Source of the DNA: Glandiceps talaboti
Taxonomy: Eukaryota; Hemichordata; Enteropneusta; Spengelidae
Direction of reading: 5' to 3'
NCBI RefSeq assembly: GCF_964340395.1
Contig: NC_135568.1
Coordinates: 14,628,776-14,692,775, forward strand
Length of the DNA: 64,000 nucleotides
Positions 26,345 to 39,036 of this stretch are shown here, piece after piece. The position numbers were made by a program, and so were the translations under genes. The notes beneath the pieces were generated by a model that worked only from the letters and a program-made list of their open reading frames with translations, was not told where the DNA came from and searched no databases. Each line of letters starts with the position of its first letter. Within the stretch, counting starts at the first letter, position 1.

Positions 26345-27620
26345 TAATGCACAGACTTCAGGTCCTTCAAGTGTACTGTACCTTCATTTTGTTATCGAAC
26401 CCAGGTATATTGATACATAGACTTCGGTTGTGTACTGTATTCTTAATTTTGTTATCAAACCAAGGTACATTGATGCATAGTGTTCAGTTCCTTGAAGTGT
26501 ATGTTATCTTCATTTTGTTAGCGAACCCATGTACATTGATGAATTGACTTCGGTTTTAAGTGTATGGTACCTTCATTTTGTTAGCGAACCCAGGTACATT
26601 GATGAATTGACTTCGGTTTTAAGTGTATGGTACCTTCATTTTGTTAGCGAACCCATGTACATTGATGCATAGGTTCCTTGAAGTGTACAGTACCTTCATT
26701 TTGTTTTGGAAACCTGGTATATTGATGCATAGACGTTGGTTTCTTGAAGTGTACAGTACCTTTATTTTGTTATGAAACCCTGGTACATTATGCATAGACT
26801 TCAGTTTTAAGTGTATGGTACAATCATTTTGTTATAGAACCCAGGTACATAGACTTAGGTTCCTTGAAGTGTATGGTACCTTCATTTTGTTATAGAACCC
26901 TGGTACATTATGCATAGACTTCAGTTTTAAGTGTATGGTACCTTCATTTTGTTATAGAACCCTGGTACATTATGCATAGACTTCGGTTGTAAGTGTATGG
27001 TACCTTCATTTTGTTATAGAACCCTGGTACATCATGCATAGACTTCAGTTTTAAGTGTATGGTACCTTCATTTTGTTATAGAACCCTGGTACATTATGCA
27101 TAGACTTCAGTTTTAAGTGTATGGTACCTTCATTTTGTTATAAAACCCTGGTACATTATGCATAGACTTCGGTTTTAAGTGTATGGTACAATCATTTTGT
27201 TATAGAACCCAGGTACATAGACTTAGGTTCCTTGAAGTGTACGATACCATCATTTTGTTATAGAACCCTGGTACATTATGCATAGACTTCAATTTTAAGT
27301 GTATAGTACCTTCATTTTGTTATAGAATCCCCAGGTACAGTGCACTGACTTCGGTTCTTTAACCCTTTCAGGACTAGAAATTTTCCAGCCATAATTTTTT
27401 AACAAAAATTCTTGTTTCTTCGTAATTTTTGGAAAAAGATAAACTTTATTTTAGATCAGAATTTAAGAAATATTACTTCCCAATGGAGTAATATTCTTAA
27501 ATTTTAGAAGATGTGCTTAAAATCAAGTTTCTAGTTATACCGTTGTCGTCTGTAGGAATGAAAGGGTTAAAGTGTACTGCAGTGTACCTTCATTTTGTTA
27601 TGGAACCCTGGTAAATACCT
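26345..27620. repeat. minisatellite, about 62-bp unit, about 17 copies, interrupted by a MITE
   Basis: The unit contains GGTACCTTCATTTTGTTATA, then GAACCCTGGTACATTATGCA, then TAGACTTCAGTTTTAAGTG. I count about 17 copies of the CATTTTGTTA core. Units between about 26880 and 27310 are nearly identical and outer units more diverged, the usual sign of ongoing homogenisation in the centre. No reading frame persists through the array. Confidence 0.9.
27363..27566. mobile_element. piggyBac-type MITE, 204 bp, with TTAA target duplications
   Basis: The element begins CCCTTTCA and ends TGAAAGGG, flanked on both sides by TTAA (27359-27362 and 27567-27570). Including flanks, the inverted repeat is CTTTAACCCTTTCA/TGAAAGGGTTAAAG, 14 bp and perfect. 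TTAA duplication with CCC...GGG termini is characteristic of the piggyBac superfamily. There is no coding capacity, so mobilisation would need a transposase in trans. The insertion interrupts one unit of the 26.3-27.6 kb minisatellite. Removing the element plus one TTAA restores a normal unit (GGTTCTTTAAAGTGTA compared with neighbouring GGTTTTAAGTGTA). Confidence 0.8.
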
Positions 27621-29987
27621 GGAGGGATCAAGTAGATTTTACCTGCTTACTACCGATAAAAAAACACTGAGAGAATTTTCCTTTACAAGAATTCTGTAAC
27701 TTCAAGTAAGACAAATATAGACTAGAGGTGAAAAACAGCAGTGACTGACAGATCAGGTGTCATTTAGCATTTATTCAGGAATTAAGTACACCAGTTTCAA
27801 GTAACATTTTTACATAGAAATCATGGAGAGCCTGGAGTCCATGCCTACTACTACAAGACATTTCATCCATTCATGTTGTACTCTACAGAATTCCAGTCTC
27901 AGAAGTGGAATTTAAGAAACCCTGTATTTCAAAGGTATACATACATCACATTCCTATGCCTGCTCCAAAACACATTAACTTTGCACTTGAAAGAAATTCA
28001 TCAGATAAGGAATAATTATCTAGTTGTAAAATAGAATCAAGAAGTTTGCAAATGGCCACTTTGTAAATACAACTGTATACCTAAGCGCTCTTCTCATTCA
28101 TATGCAAATGAGTATTGTTATTTAAATAAGTAATTGTTGTGTGTTATTTTTGGCAAGGTGTGAATGAAACCTCTAACTGATTGGTTCAAAGAGAGTACCA
28201 GTATGGTTCATAGTAATCTAGGGCTGTGTTATCACACGGTGCATGCACCAAACACATGACTGTTAAACCCTGTCAACTTTTTGCACAAGGAGTTCGTAAA
28301 GTGCAAATTTAGTATGCAATTGAGAACAGGGTGAATAAACTTTTGAGAATTTTTGCCTGCTTGCGCAACTATAGCTTGCAATCCCAAAGTGTTTAAAATT
28401 GTTAAAATGATTGCAGGATTTGTAAACTGATCTAAAAAATGCTGCGGAAACATAAATAAACACTTAGGCATGGAATTCATACTTGACTACAATGTCATCG
28501 CATTCAGTGATAACTTGAAAAGGACAGCCTAGTATTTGATTCCAAGCAAACCAAAGTTATAAAGCACCCGGTTTGTTTGTGGTTATTGCAGTCAAAGCAA
28601 GGGTAATCCTCAAATAAGTATTCAAAGTTAGGTCTTACCTGATGACCATGCAATTAGCAAACATGGTGTAAATCTTGACAAAGGTTATCTCAAAAGGGAG
28701 AAAACTGAAGAAAAAAAATCACATACCTGCAATAGATTTCTTCAGATAATTATGTCTAAAAACAAAGCGTATGACTATTTGTTTAGATGATAATCTACAT
28801 GTATTTATTTCACTTTAATTACTTGTTCTTAGAATTTACAGATTAATAAAAAGAAAATCTGTATCCGTAGTGTGTGTTCCAGTAAATGACATGCAAGTCT
28901 GTGCAACTAATGTGAATGTCATGTGTATTTGTATATGGCTGAGTGCCTGTATTCAAACAATTTCAGTCTTTTTATCATAGCAAATGTAAAGGTATTGAAG
29001 TACTGTAAATGCCTCCATGGTTAAGCATACCAATTTTAGCCTTTGCTGTAGGGGCAATGAATCCCTTGGCCACCCAATTTTATTGTTGGTCGGTTTATCG
29101 TTCCATTCCGATGATTTGTGTGTGCAGGGGTGTCATTCTGTGAAGTCAATTGACTTTTCTCTTTTTTTTAAGGTTTTTATCTGTTCTTTATTTTTGTCAC
29201 TGCTTTTGTTTTCTGTTTGCATTGTGCTTCCCTTGTTTTGCTTTGTTTTTTTTCAATTGCCTTGTTCATTGTGTCCAACACGCAGACAAGTGGAGCCTGT
29301 GTATATTGTGTGTATTATTAGAAGTGGTACCCTTGGTATGCAGCATGTATCAACTTTGTACAAAAAGAATGTGTATCCTTTTAAAAGAAGAGATATCTTG
29401 TCAAGAATGTCATATTTTTATTGTTTTTAACTAACTTTTCTTTGTGTTTTCACTATAGTATATGGTAGGTATTCAATGATTCTGAAAATAGCCTGGAATG
29501 CAGCAAAACAAAAGCAAATTATATCTATATGCAAATTTGGTATACTCATATTTTATGAACTTTCAATTATCATATCATTATGGTACTTACAACAAACCAT
29601 TTTTACATTTACAGTTTCTTTTAATAACAGTTTCATGTGGATCCATACTAAATCATTATTCTCAGTTATAAACACATCGATTCTAAGTCCTGTACACTCA
29701 TTCGATTATTGTAGCTATTGCAACATTTCAAAAATATATTCAAATTGTTGTTTTAATGTTTGATGGAATATATTCAATTTTTTTTTTAAACAACACAAGA
29801 AAGTTCAAAGCACTTTCTTTCGTGTTTACAGTGTTTTAATGATGCTAGCCAGGAATTTGTGGCATGTTCTACAAAGTGAAATGTTGTACAGTTTGAAAGC
29901 AATGGCTTCCATGATATACCATGTACACCTCAGACCACGAAAAAGAAGTTAGTGGTCTGAGAATACACTAAGGTGAATATCACTTTT

Positions 29988-30125
29988 TAGGATCAACTTA
30001 TGCGTAATAAATGGGTACTTTGTCTGGAATGGCAATTTTTTACCATCCATAATTTGTAGGATCAATTATGCATAATGAATGGTACTTTGTCTGGAATGGT
30101 ATTTTTTTACTGGCCATAATTTGTT
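29988..30125. repeat. two-copy tandem duplication, about 65 bp
   Basis: GGATCAAYTTATGCRTAATRA, GGTACTTTGTCTGGAATGG and CCATAATTTGT occur twice in direct succession. Confidence 0.85.
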
Positions 30126-30320
30126 GACAAGTGATATCTCCAAAGCTATGATAATACAATCCAAACACTTCAACAGTCCATGGATATATGTACCTAACAA
30201 TTAAGGATTTTATTGATAATAAATCACGACCATAAACGCATGATATATGGCAGATAAGATAGTGCTTAAAGTTAAAGTGTAAGACTTTTAAAAGCAAGAT
30301 TCCAGTGTATTGTACACCTC

Positions 30321-30473
30321 ACATACATACATACATACATACATACATACATACATACATACATACAGACAGACACACACACACACACACATACATACAT
30401 ACATACATGCATGCATGCACGCACATACATACATACATACATACATACATACAGACAGACAGACAGACAGACA

Positions 30474-30511
<38 letters not shown>

Positions 30512-30612
30512 TACATACATGCATGCATGCACGCACATACATACATACATACATACATACATACATACATACATGCATGCATGCATGCATGCATACATAC
30601 ATACATGTACAC

Positions 30613-30643
<31 letters not shown>

Positions 30644-30707
30644 CATACATGCATGCATACACACACTCATACATACATACATACATACATACATACATAC
30701 ATACATA
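30321..30707. repeat. CATA/CAGA/CACA/CATG microsatellite, about 387 bp
   Basis: It is internally duplicated: the block order CATA, CAGA, CA, CATA, CATG, CACG appears twice (about 30321-30425 and 30437-30535). This suggests duplication of a roughly 110-bp compound unit. Confidence 0.95.
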
Positions 30708-31429
30708 AACAGAAGGACTGCTTCAAGCAGCTTGCTTATAATGTTACACAATGAGGTTATTGTTACATAAGTTTAAATCCATCCTCACATAATGTACCAT
30801 GTGGGCGGGAGTAAATTGTGTCCGCCAACGCAGATACTTCAGCTTTCAATCTGTTGCATTTACCAAATATGACATGAAAAATGTGATACATTGACATTTA
30901 GTGTGGCCTGTATAATGCTTACTTTGAACAACTGATTAGGCTTTGATCAGTCTAGCATAACTCTTAATAAAGAAAGGTCTCCTCATTCTCTGTTCCCAAT
31001 ATATTGTAGATGTCGCCCTTACCCTCAGGGTTACTGGACACATCGCCACAACTCATTTATGCTTTCACAAAACACTGTAGTCCTTTCTCCTAGATGTTTA
31101 TTTATCGATGTTTTTGTAACAGTTAACTTGCTGGGTCGGTATTCAATCAATTGGGTTAAACATGAAATTGAGTGAATTCACACAAAATAAAGAAAAAAGA
31201 AAGAAAGGTAGCTGGATTGAAAGGGCACCGAAGTGAACCAATAAAGTGTTTTCATTAGCAGTTTACTCTACCTGGTGTTGTTTTTTCTCATTTATACTGG
31301 TGTATTTCTGTATTTCTTTCTTTTTAATCCTTCACAGACACCGAGGAATTGTCTTGAAGCAACAAGTGATTGTGTTCCTGTGGTGATCAAATACCAAAGC
31401 AGTTCCAACTACCTGTTGAATCACTCTAA

Positions 31430-32135
31430 CAGACGATAAATAAATATTAGTCAGTTCACACACAAGGTATTCACTTTCTATTATCAAGGCTCTCAGCTAC
31501 AGACAGTTCTCACTGGCATTCATGCAAACGTTCACCGTTTTGACTTTCTCAATGAATTTATCAGAAATTTACTGTATTTACGTTCATCCCTACAGGTCAC
31601 TTTATTACATTAAATAGACAAATATTCACAGTTCTCACAGGAAGCATTCACTGTCAATTGCCAGGGTACTTACCCAGTAACAGATATTTCCTACTGACTA
31701 AAGTGACATTGAGTTTTGATTTTCCCTTATAGTAGAATTTCACAATATGATCAGAAATTTTCCAAACTTTTTGTTCTGAAGATGAGCTTGCACCGTAGAT
31801 AAAGTATATGAAAAAGGGATTCACTTTCTAATGTGAATGTTTTAGTTACTGATACTTTTCATTATCTGTCATGCAATTGAACTGTGCCACAGTTTCAAAA
31901 ATGTGTAAAAACTTTTACTATTTCAAGCATTCGATAAATAAATATAAGTTAATTGGAGAATATCAGAAGAGATTCTCTTTCAGATATCAATGTTCTCAGC
32001 TACAGACTGCTCATTAAGATTCATTTAAAAATATTTCTTTGAACATTGCAAAGATTTCAAACATTTCAGACATGCATGAAGGTCAAGAAGACAAAGAATT
32101 TCCTAACTTTTTGTTTTAAAAAATGAGTCAGCAGC
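31430..32135. repeat. highly diverged tandem repeat
   Basis: GATAAATAAATAT...TTCTCAGCTACAGAC-type blocks at about 31434 and 31932 are similar over about 90 bp, with weaker relatives near 31612. Motifs such as ATTCACTTTCT and CAGTTCTCAC recur. Confidence 0.5.
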
Positions 32136-35100
32136 TTAAACTAGGGTCAGTTGGGTTATCAGAAATAGACAATTTTTTTTTATTTTGCCTTAAGTGTTGA
32201 ATATATCTTCTTTGGCAGTATATATTTTTAGCTTATATCCTTTGCACTGATGGATTTCAACTAGCATCCCTCTGCAGATGTTAACCTTGTGATGGCTGTT
32301 TTGTATTGATTGTGATTTCATTCACAAACGGTCAAGTCCATGATATTGATCGCTCTGTGATTGGCTGATTCTGTCTAGTGATACAAATTGCATAGCAAAG
32401 CTACAGTAAGTATTTGTGGCTGTTTTCTGACTGCATTAAAAATAAACAATTGAAAGCACTAGGGTAATTTTTGAGCGTCTACGGAGGGACATCCGCCAGC
32501 AAGGAGCACGACTCAAAAGCTGTCAGCGAAATGAAAGGATCTATGCTTTCTGTTTTTGATATTTGCTGATGAAATGCCCCATGACATCATGCTAGACAGT
32601 CCTGCACTATAGTTTAAGAGTATATTTATAGGAAATAACGTAGCCAGTACTTTGCATGGATTTAGAATATTCCATGATAAATGGATCTAGTTAATGTCGC
32701 AATTATGTAAAAAACTAATTCAGTTTAAATAAAGCCAATAACATTTATGATGATGGGTTCTAATGACGGCTTTTAATTCTATTTTTAAACTCTGTTGTAT
32801 TAACTGACCCTAGATCAGGGTGACCTGGTTGAACGCAGACATTCAGTTGGGTACTACACACGGGTCCTCAACAAACTTAGAAATTCTGTCAAAAAATACT
32901 GGTATCAGTACACCTGATACTAGTGGTATGTTGTCAACACTCATTCCTACTTGATGTTAGCTTTTAAGGCAAGTCATACCCGACTGCTTCAATACTTAGG
33001 AATCAGCTTGTAAACAAGTTGCTCGGAGGAAGGTCGAGGAACGGAACAGAATGCATGCACTTTCGGTGATCAATGTACCTGGTATGACTATTTTGTCTCT
33101 TCACTGCAAACCCTGAAAAGCAACAAACTGTGAAAATGATGACGTACAGCGTACCGTGCGTCTAAGGGCAACATTTTTCTTCTGCTTCGTTTCTCACCTG
33201 AAGATTTTTTGGGAAAGTTGCCTTCGAGAAATGAAAAAAAAAATCTTATTTGTGATTGGATTTCAATCTTATATAGTATCAAATTATGCCTTTAGAGGTC
33301 ACTGCTATCGAGAACGTTTCCAACTTGGAGATTTGATTTCTTTCAATTTTAGTCATGGAGTAAAAACAAAGGTCAGACAGGCCATGAGAAACGAAACAAA
33401 AAATGAACATCGCCCTTGCACAGGGGTAAATAATTGCGGAGTGAGTCAGGGCACTACAGTTGATCATTATAAAGGCATAAACAAAACAATCACTCATCTA
33501 AAAACACCAACCTGGATGGAATGATCACCATTTTTGACAACTACCTCGGAGATGAATGAAAACTTTCTTAAAATTGAAAAACAGCTGTTTATCATAGCTG
33601 TGCTATTAGTAGCTTTAGTTCTCTACTTAACAAGCCTTATGTCATAATTAATGACGCACTTTGTGCACAGAAAGCTGCAAAACCAAACAATAATATCCTA
33701 AAACAGAAATTAACCATATGTCAGGTGAACAAATAAGGAATTTATACGATAGTGATAATTGCGGTTTCAGCTCAGTACGGAGCTAGACACAAACTAAAAC
33801 TACACAAGCTATTGAATGGAGCTTGTTCTGATTGATTAATACTCGTAGTAGGGTGGTATTTCTGATAGACATATTTTCTCAAGTTTTTACACACTGCATC
33901 TTCATTGCAGTGTGATCATATCCACACATCATACTGCTATGAACCACATGTGTATATATCACATCTAACAACATCTATCTTAATAGTCAGCCGAAACCTC
34001 AGCTGCACTGCCGCTGTAGTAAAACATCTATGGTGCTCTGAGGTATATATTTTTAAACTACTGAACATGCAGTTATCTTTGTAACATGTTCAAGCTTTAT
34101 GTACTTGGATTTCTAGATGTCTGTTTTACTTCTGAAGAATTATAACAAAAAAAGTACATATGTTTTAATCTTTTGTTTGTTTTTACTTCAAAAAGGTTGT
34201 AACATAAAGAGTAAATTTGTATAAGTGTTTATAATCTTCCTTTTCACTTGGGTGATTAACCTACCATATTTTAGTTCACAGGTGTTAGCAATAGTTTCAG
34301 CCAATCAGGATTCGAGATACCCTTGCAATAACTCCTTGCCAAATATTGATTGGTTGGTTTTGATAAACCAGGTGTTCAGTTTCCAGTTATGCAAAATATG
34401 ATATTAAATAATATATTTCCAAATTGATACTTTGTACAGATATAAAATTGGCTGTAAATCTATTTTAGTTTATTCAGTTAAAACTGCACCAAATAAAATC
34501 TGTGTGAAAATGGATCACTTTTGTTGGTACTTGTAGTAACTACAGTGTCCGAGTAATTTATTTAGTGTATGAATCAGTACATTAACTTACAAATGTTATT
34601 TTGCTAAAAGTACACTTTAGTCAAAAATTATTTATCAGCCAGTGTGAAAACTCAAAAAATGTTATTTCTGCTAAAGATTTTGCATGCCAAAATCAAAATT
34701 ATTAATAGTACCTGTTCATATTGGCATACAGAAGGTCAAGTTTATACAGGCAAAGTTATAAACAACTTGAAATTCATGTGACAAGGTGACACCATGTAAA
34801 CAGTGTAACAGGTTTGAAAGGGGGGGGGAATGAAGGAGGGGCCAAACTTAGCAACATTGAATGAATCAAGCGTACATAGTAAATAAACATGACTCAGTCT
34901 AGTGTGTTTGACATTCTCCTTGGGTTTATAGACCTAGTGTTGTGCTTTACCCTGAAATATTTGTTTATTTTATGCATTTCCCTTGTTTCAACAAAAAATA
35001 GTGATATTTTCATTAGGATTATACATACCTTGCATAGGTGGTATTTCATGCATGCCATATAACAAATAGTGCACATCACACCACTTCGTTGCTGGAATTT

Positions 35101-35339
35101 CTACACTACTGTTTGTGTTCAATGACAGTTTCTGTTCCCAGGGTACATGACTGAATGCTGAAAACCATAGGCTGCTTTACGGCACCTTTCAAAACGTACC
35201 CGTTGCTTCAACAGAAATTGCGCTTTGGCTTGCAAGAATGACATGACTATAATCAATGGTGTGTGATGTCTATAGTAAGGTAATTCAAATACCGCATCAT
35301 TATCAAGGCAATGACTGTTGTATGTCATGATTTTATATC

Positions 35340-36260
35340 ACTTTCCCGCCAAATAATTTGAACAAAAATGTTTGTATTTTTAGTAATTTTTGGCAAATTT
35401 CAACTATATTTTGTACCATAATAATAGAAGTTGTCTTTATTAGTAATTTTGGATCAAAATATATGTTCAAAATGAGCCATGTTTACAAAATAATTAACAA
35501 TTAGATTCCATATGGCCATGACTATCAAAGCATATCAGTTTTCAGTCAATGTCATGTGAACATTTATTTTTGTGTAATTTTTGACAAATGTCAACTCAGT
35601 TTTGCCCTTGTATTATTATTAATTACTTCATAATATCTGTTCATTATGAGTCATATTTACAAAAATAAAAAGCAGTCCATATGGCCATGACATCAATGTG
35701 CTGTAATTGCCACCAATGCCATATGAACATTTTTCTTTTTTTAAAGCATAATTTTTGGCAACAACCAGTCTATTTTGATCTGAAATACTAGAAATAATGT
35801 CATTGATATAACCTTGTATGAACATTTTTTTTAAAAAAATGAATGGTATTTTGATCAAAAATAATCAAAAGATAAGTGTCTACATTTTTCTCATACATCT
35901 GGTAATGAAAGAGCTGTGTATTAATAGCTATGATATCTCTCCTTGCTGAAATACAAAGTCAGTGTACTGGTTGTGACTTTCCCATCGAATGATTTAAATT
36001 ATCTACACTGACTTCTAAACTAGTCTACTACTAAAAATTCTTGTTTTTGTGACTTTTTGGCAACTTTCACAATTATTTTGGACTCAAGTCTTAGATATAA
36101 TACATATAAATAAATTGTCATCAAAATTTTGTATTAAAAGTGATGATATTTACAAATATTGTCATGAAAATATTTGTCATTTTTTTCACATTTTTCAAAG
36201 TTCATGTCTAAGCATACAAAGTCATTGTCAAGGTCATCATGCATGCTATCCAACACTAAA
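35340..36260. repeat. degenerate tandem repeat, about 190-bp unit
   Basis: Recurring blocks are TAATTTTTGGCAAATTTCAAC, CCATATGGCCATGAC, GTCATATTTACAAAA and CATGTGAACATTT. About three to four diverged units are present. Confidence 0.6.
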
Positions 36261-36844
36261 CTCCTGTTTGTAATGAATGTAAATTGTTCAATTAATAACT
36301 AATCTAATTTATTATCACACTGGCCTTACAAATAAAACTGTCATTGCACACCTAATATGGTAAATCATCCCTAATTTCAGCAAGTATTGTATATCAGTAA
36401 ACAGATAGTGATATTAATTAATTTGACATTTACGACCCCAATGAATTACTGTAGTAAATTGGAATAGTTGTCTGAAAAATCAAGTAATTGCGTGCATGTG
36501 AATGTGTCAATATTAATTACGAATTTCTTGACAGAGCCCACTGAGGTGTGAAAAAAGTCAAAAATCCAAGACAGGCTTATTTTCTGAAAACACTAATTAC
36601 ATATGAAATTGGTTAACATAATTATTCTTTTTATGCCCCCCTGGGCCCATGTATAAAATCCCCCCCCCCCCCATTGAATACTCAGCACATGCATAGAGGC
36701 CATTCTCGATAAAGAGACTTCATATATAAGGCTACCAATCAAACTGGTTCACAACATTTTCACGCTGAAAGAAAGGTAAACTGTACAGTACATAGTCATC
36801 ACACATAAGGCCTAAAAAATTGTTTGTTCTGGTTTATACCCAAC

Positions 36845-37180
36845 CCAACCCTAAACTTGTTTTTTTACGTATTTGAGGAAAAAATGATAAATTTGTGAAA
36901 ACTTTGAAGTCTCGCAAGTAATAGTTGATGCGAAAACTGACATCAGCTTAAAAAGACAGTATAAAACCGTTCTTCCAATCTATAATGGATGTACATCTGA
37001 TGAGAAGTAACCAATAACACGGAGACCATATGGAAAACAAGGAAAATATAACTACCTGAACTAGACACTCACATGAAAATAATATAATATATAAAAAAAT
37101 AAAATAAAAAGTCCATCTACCCCACCTATTCTAAAATTGAGCATAATTGGAACCATACAATATTTTTTAGTTAGGTCTTA
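36845..37180 (-). repeat. dispersed repeat, copy B (reverse complement of 14.13-14.46 kb)
   Basis: This is the same element as at 14135-14455 in opposite orientation, with insertions in its A/T-rich part. No coding capacity. Confidence 0.75.
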
Positions 37181-37639
37181 ATGCTGACCATGCAAGCAAA
37201 ACAGGAACACTCTCAACAACTATAGGAAAAATGTTTTTCAGTCTTTTTTCTGATCAACATACATAACGGTAAATGTACCTGTCAAGTGCAGACTACATCG
37301 ATCGACTCGTTGTCATTCCTGCACAAGTATATAATTTAGGGGCCATACCTGTGTACAGATATGAAGTGACCTCAAATATCACTCCTTTTTTTCTAAATAT
37401 GGATCTAACCTAAAAAGTACAGGCACTTGTATCATTTCAATTAATTAATCGTTAGGATAATTGAAATGATCGACACCTCTTTTGTTGTGACTCCAGTCAA
37501 CCAAGTTTTAATGTGAATACAGAGAGTGGTGGAAGTCATATACCGATACAGTATGTGATGGTTAGGATGTATCTATTACTTGTCATTGAAAATTTCAATA
37601 ATTAAAATACATTTTTTATTGATTAAATTTCTTTTTATG

Positions 37640-38075
37640 AATAAAACATCACTTTTGACGGTTTTCGATTTCTATTGGTTTGTACATTAGCTCAAATATG
37701 AATCAATTTTGAGGGTTTTCAATTGTTATTGGATTGCTTTGTACAATTATAAACCAAAATATGAATATCACTTTCGATGATTTTCAAATTTTATTGGTTT
37801 ATACATCCATTGATTGAAATATGAATATCACTTTCAACTGGTTTTCAGTTTCTTTGGTTTTTACATCACTGAGCTGAATATCACTTTCGACTGGTTTTCA
37901 ATGTTTTCGGTTTTACATCAGCTGAGCTGAATATCACTTTTGACTGGTTTTCAATGTTTTCGGTTTTACATCAGCTGAGCTAAATATCACTTTCGACTGG
38001 TTTTCAATTTTTATTAGTTACTACATCCGCTGAACTATGAATCACTTTTGACTGGTTTTCAGTCTTTTGTATCAT
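37640..38075. repeat. minisatellite, about 58-bp unit, about 8-9 copies
   Basis: The unit includes AATATCACTTTCGACTGG, TTTTCAATGTTTTCGGTTTT and ACATCAGCTGAGCTG. Central copies are nearly identical and outer ones diverged. Confidence 0.88.
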
Positions 38076-38299
38076 CAGGTTTGTACTTAATAGCTGACAC
38101 ATTTTTCGAGTTCAGGCATTCCTAGCATAAACACTGAATGCCACCATGGTAATTCAACATTTTTTTTTAAAAGCATTTTGAAAACTTACCTTTTTACCTT
38201 TATATTTTACCTTTTTGCATGTGAACCTTTTAACTAGTATGTTTCTAATATTGGGACATTTTTAAAAGTTTTTACAGGTTTTTTTTTTTTCAAAGTGTA

Positions 38300-38420
38300 T
38301 TTTCGTTGTCCTTATGTTTGTTTTGTTTTTCCAATCAGTTGTACAGTGCATTGTGATTATTTTATTTTTATTATGTAATGCGCTTTATAAGAATTTTAAC
38401 AATTATGATTATGTTTGTAC
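38300..38420 (+). repeat. possible LINE/SINE 3'-end relic
   Basis: TTATGTAATGCGCTTTATAA then GAATTTT resembles the GCGCTATATAAAT-type 3' terminus found in many animal CR1/L2 LINEs and the SINEs that share their tails. This is weak, single-motif evidence. Confidence 0.35.
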
Positions 38421-38999
38421 ATGTATAGGTATTCATTCTATTATGTGTGTATGTATGTGTGTGTGTGTGTGTGTGTTCACTTCCTTGTTGTTTTCATATT
38501 CACTTTGTTGTGTGTCCTTTTATTCTAAGCTGTGTGATATTGTATGTTTAACAAACAATGGCTTGCTGTCTTTTCAAATGATACTCAACAGAATCTCTAC
38601 ACAAACAGTTACACAGAACAGAAACAGGCAGATTTTGAGGTCTTGAAGTCGAAGACAGGAAATGTGACTACCAGTATATTGCTAAAATTCAATAGATGAA
38701 GTACACTTTCTGTTTCATTGTAGTGTATACATAGACCATAGAAATCATTACTAGACAAAATAACAACTTTGATTTCAAACTTTAGTCATAGAAATTGGTT
38801 TATAAATTAAAAATCCAAAATAAATACCCAATTCTTATCCATATGGTGACTGTTCAATCTTCTATAGATGAAGTTAACCTGTCTTCATCAAGCATGGATT
38901 CAGATTTAGTAGTCGCCTTTCTGTGAGGAATTAAATGCATGCTAACTATAATGCCAAATCTGGACCAATGTCTGCATATGTAAACAGACTGATTTGAAA

Positions 39000-39036
39000 T
39001 TAGACCCGGAATTGAACTCCGGGGTTCATGGTCTAA
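39000..39036. repeat. hairpin with a tRNA T-arm-like core
   Basis: On the minus strand, CCGGA-GTTCAAT-TCCGG forms a 5-bp stem with a 7-nt loop resembling a tRNA T arm. It is flanked by the inverted pair TTAGACC/GGTCTAA. No acceptor or anticodon arm could be placed, so it is not a tRNA. Confidence 0.3.

Noticed and set aside
29017-29430. 137-codon plus-strand frame with a hydrophobic Phe/Leu/Cys run
   Set aside because: The hydrophobic run comes from T-rich DNA. There is no family motif, and an overlapping frame is equally open.
30321-30707. CRISPR-like regular repeat
   Set aside because: These are simple tetranucleotide units without spacers, in animal nuclear DNA.
33156-33524. 122-codon plus-strand frame
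   Set aside because: No recognisable domain, no splice context, and competing open frames on the opposite strand. The composition looks like translated AT-rich DNA.
39000-39036. tRNA gene suggested by a T-arm-like hairpin
   Set aside because: No D arm, anticodon arm or acceptor stem at the required distances.
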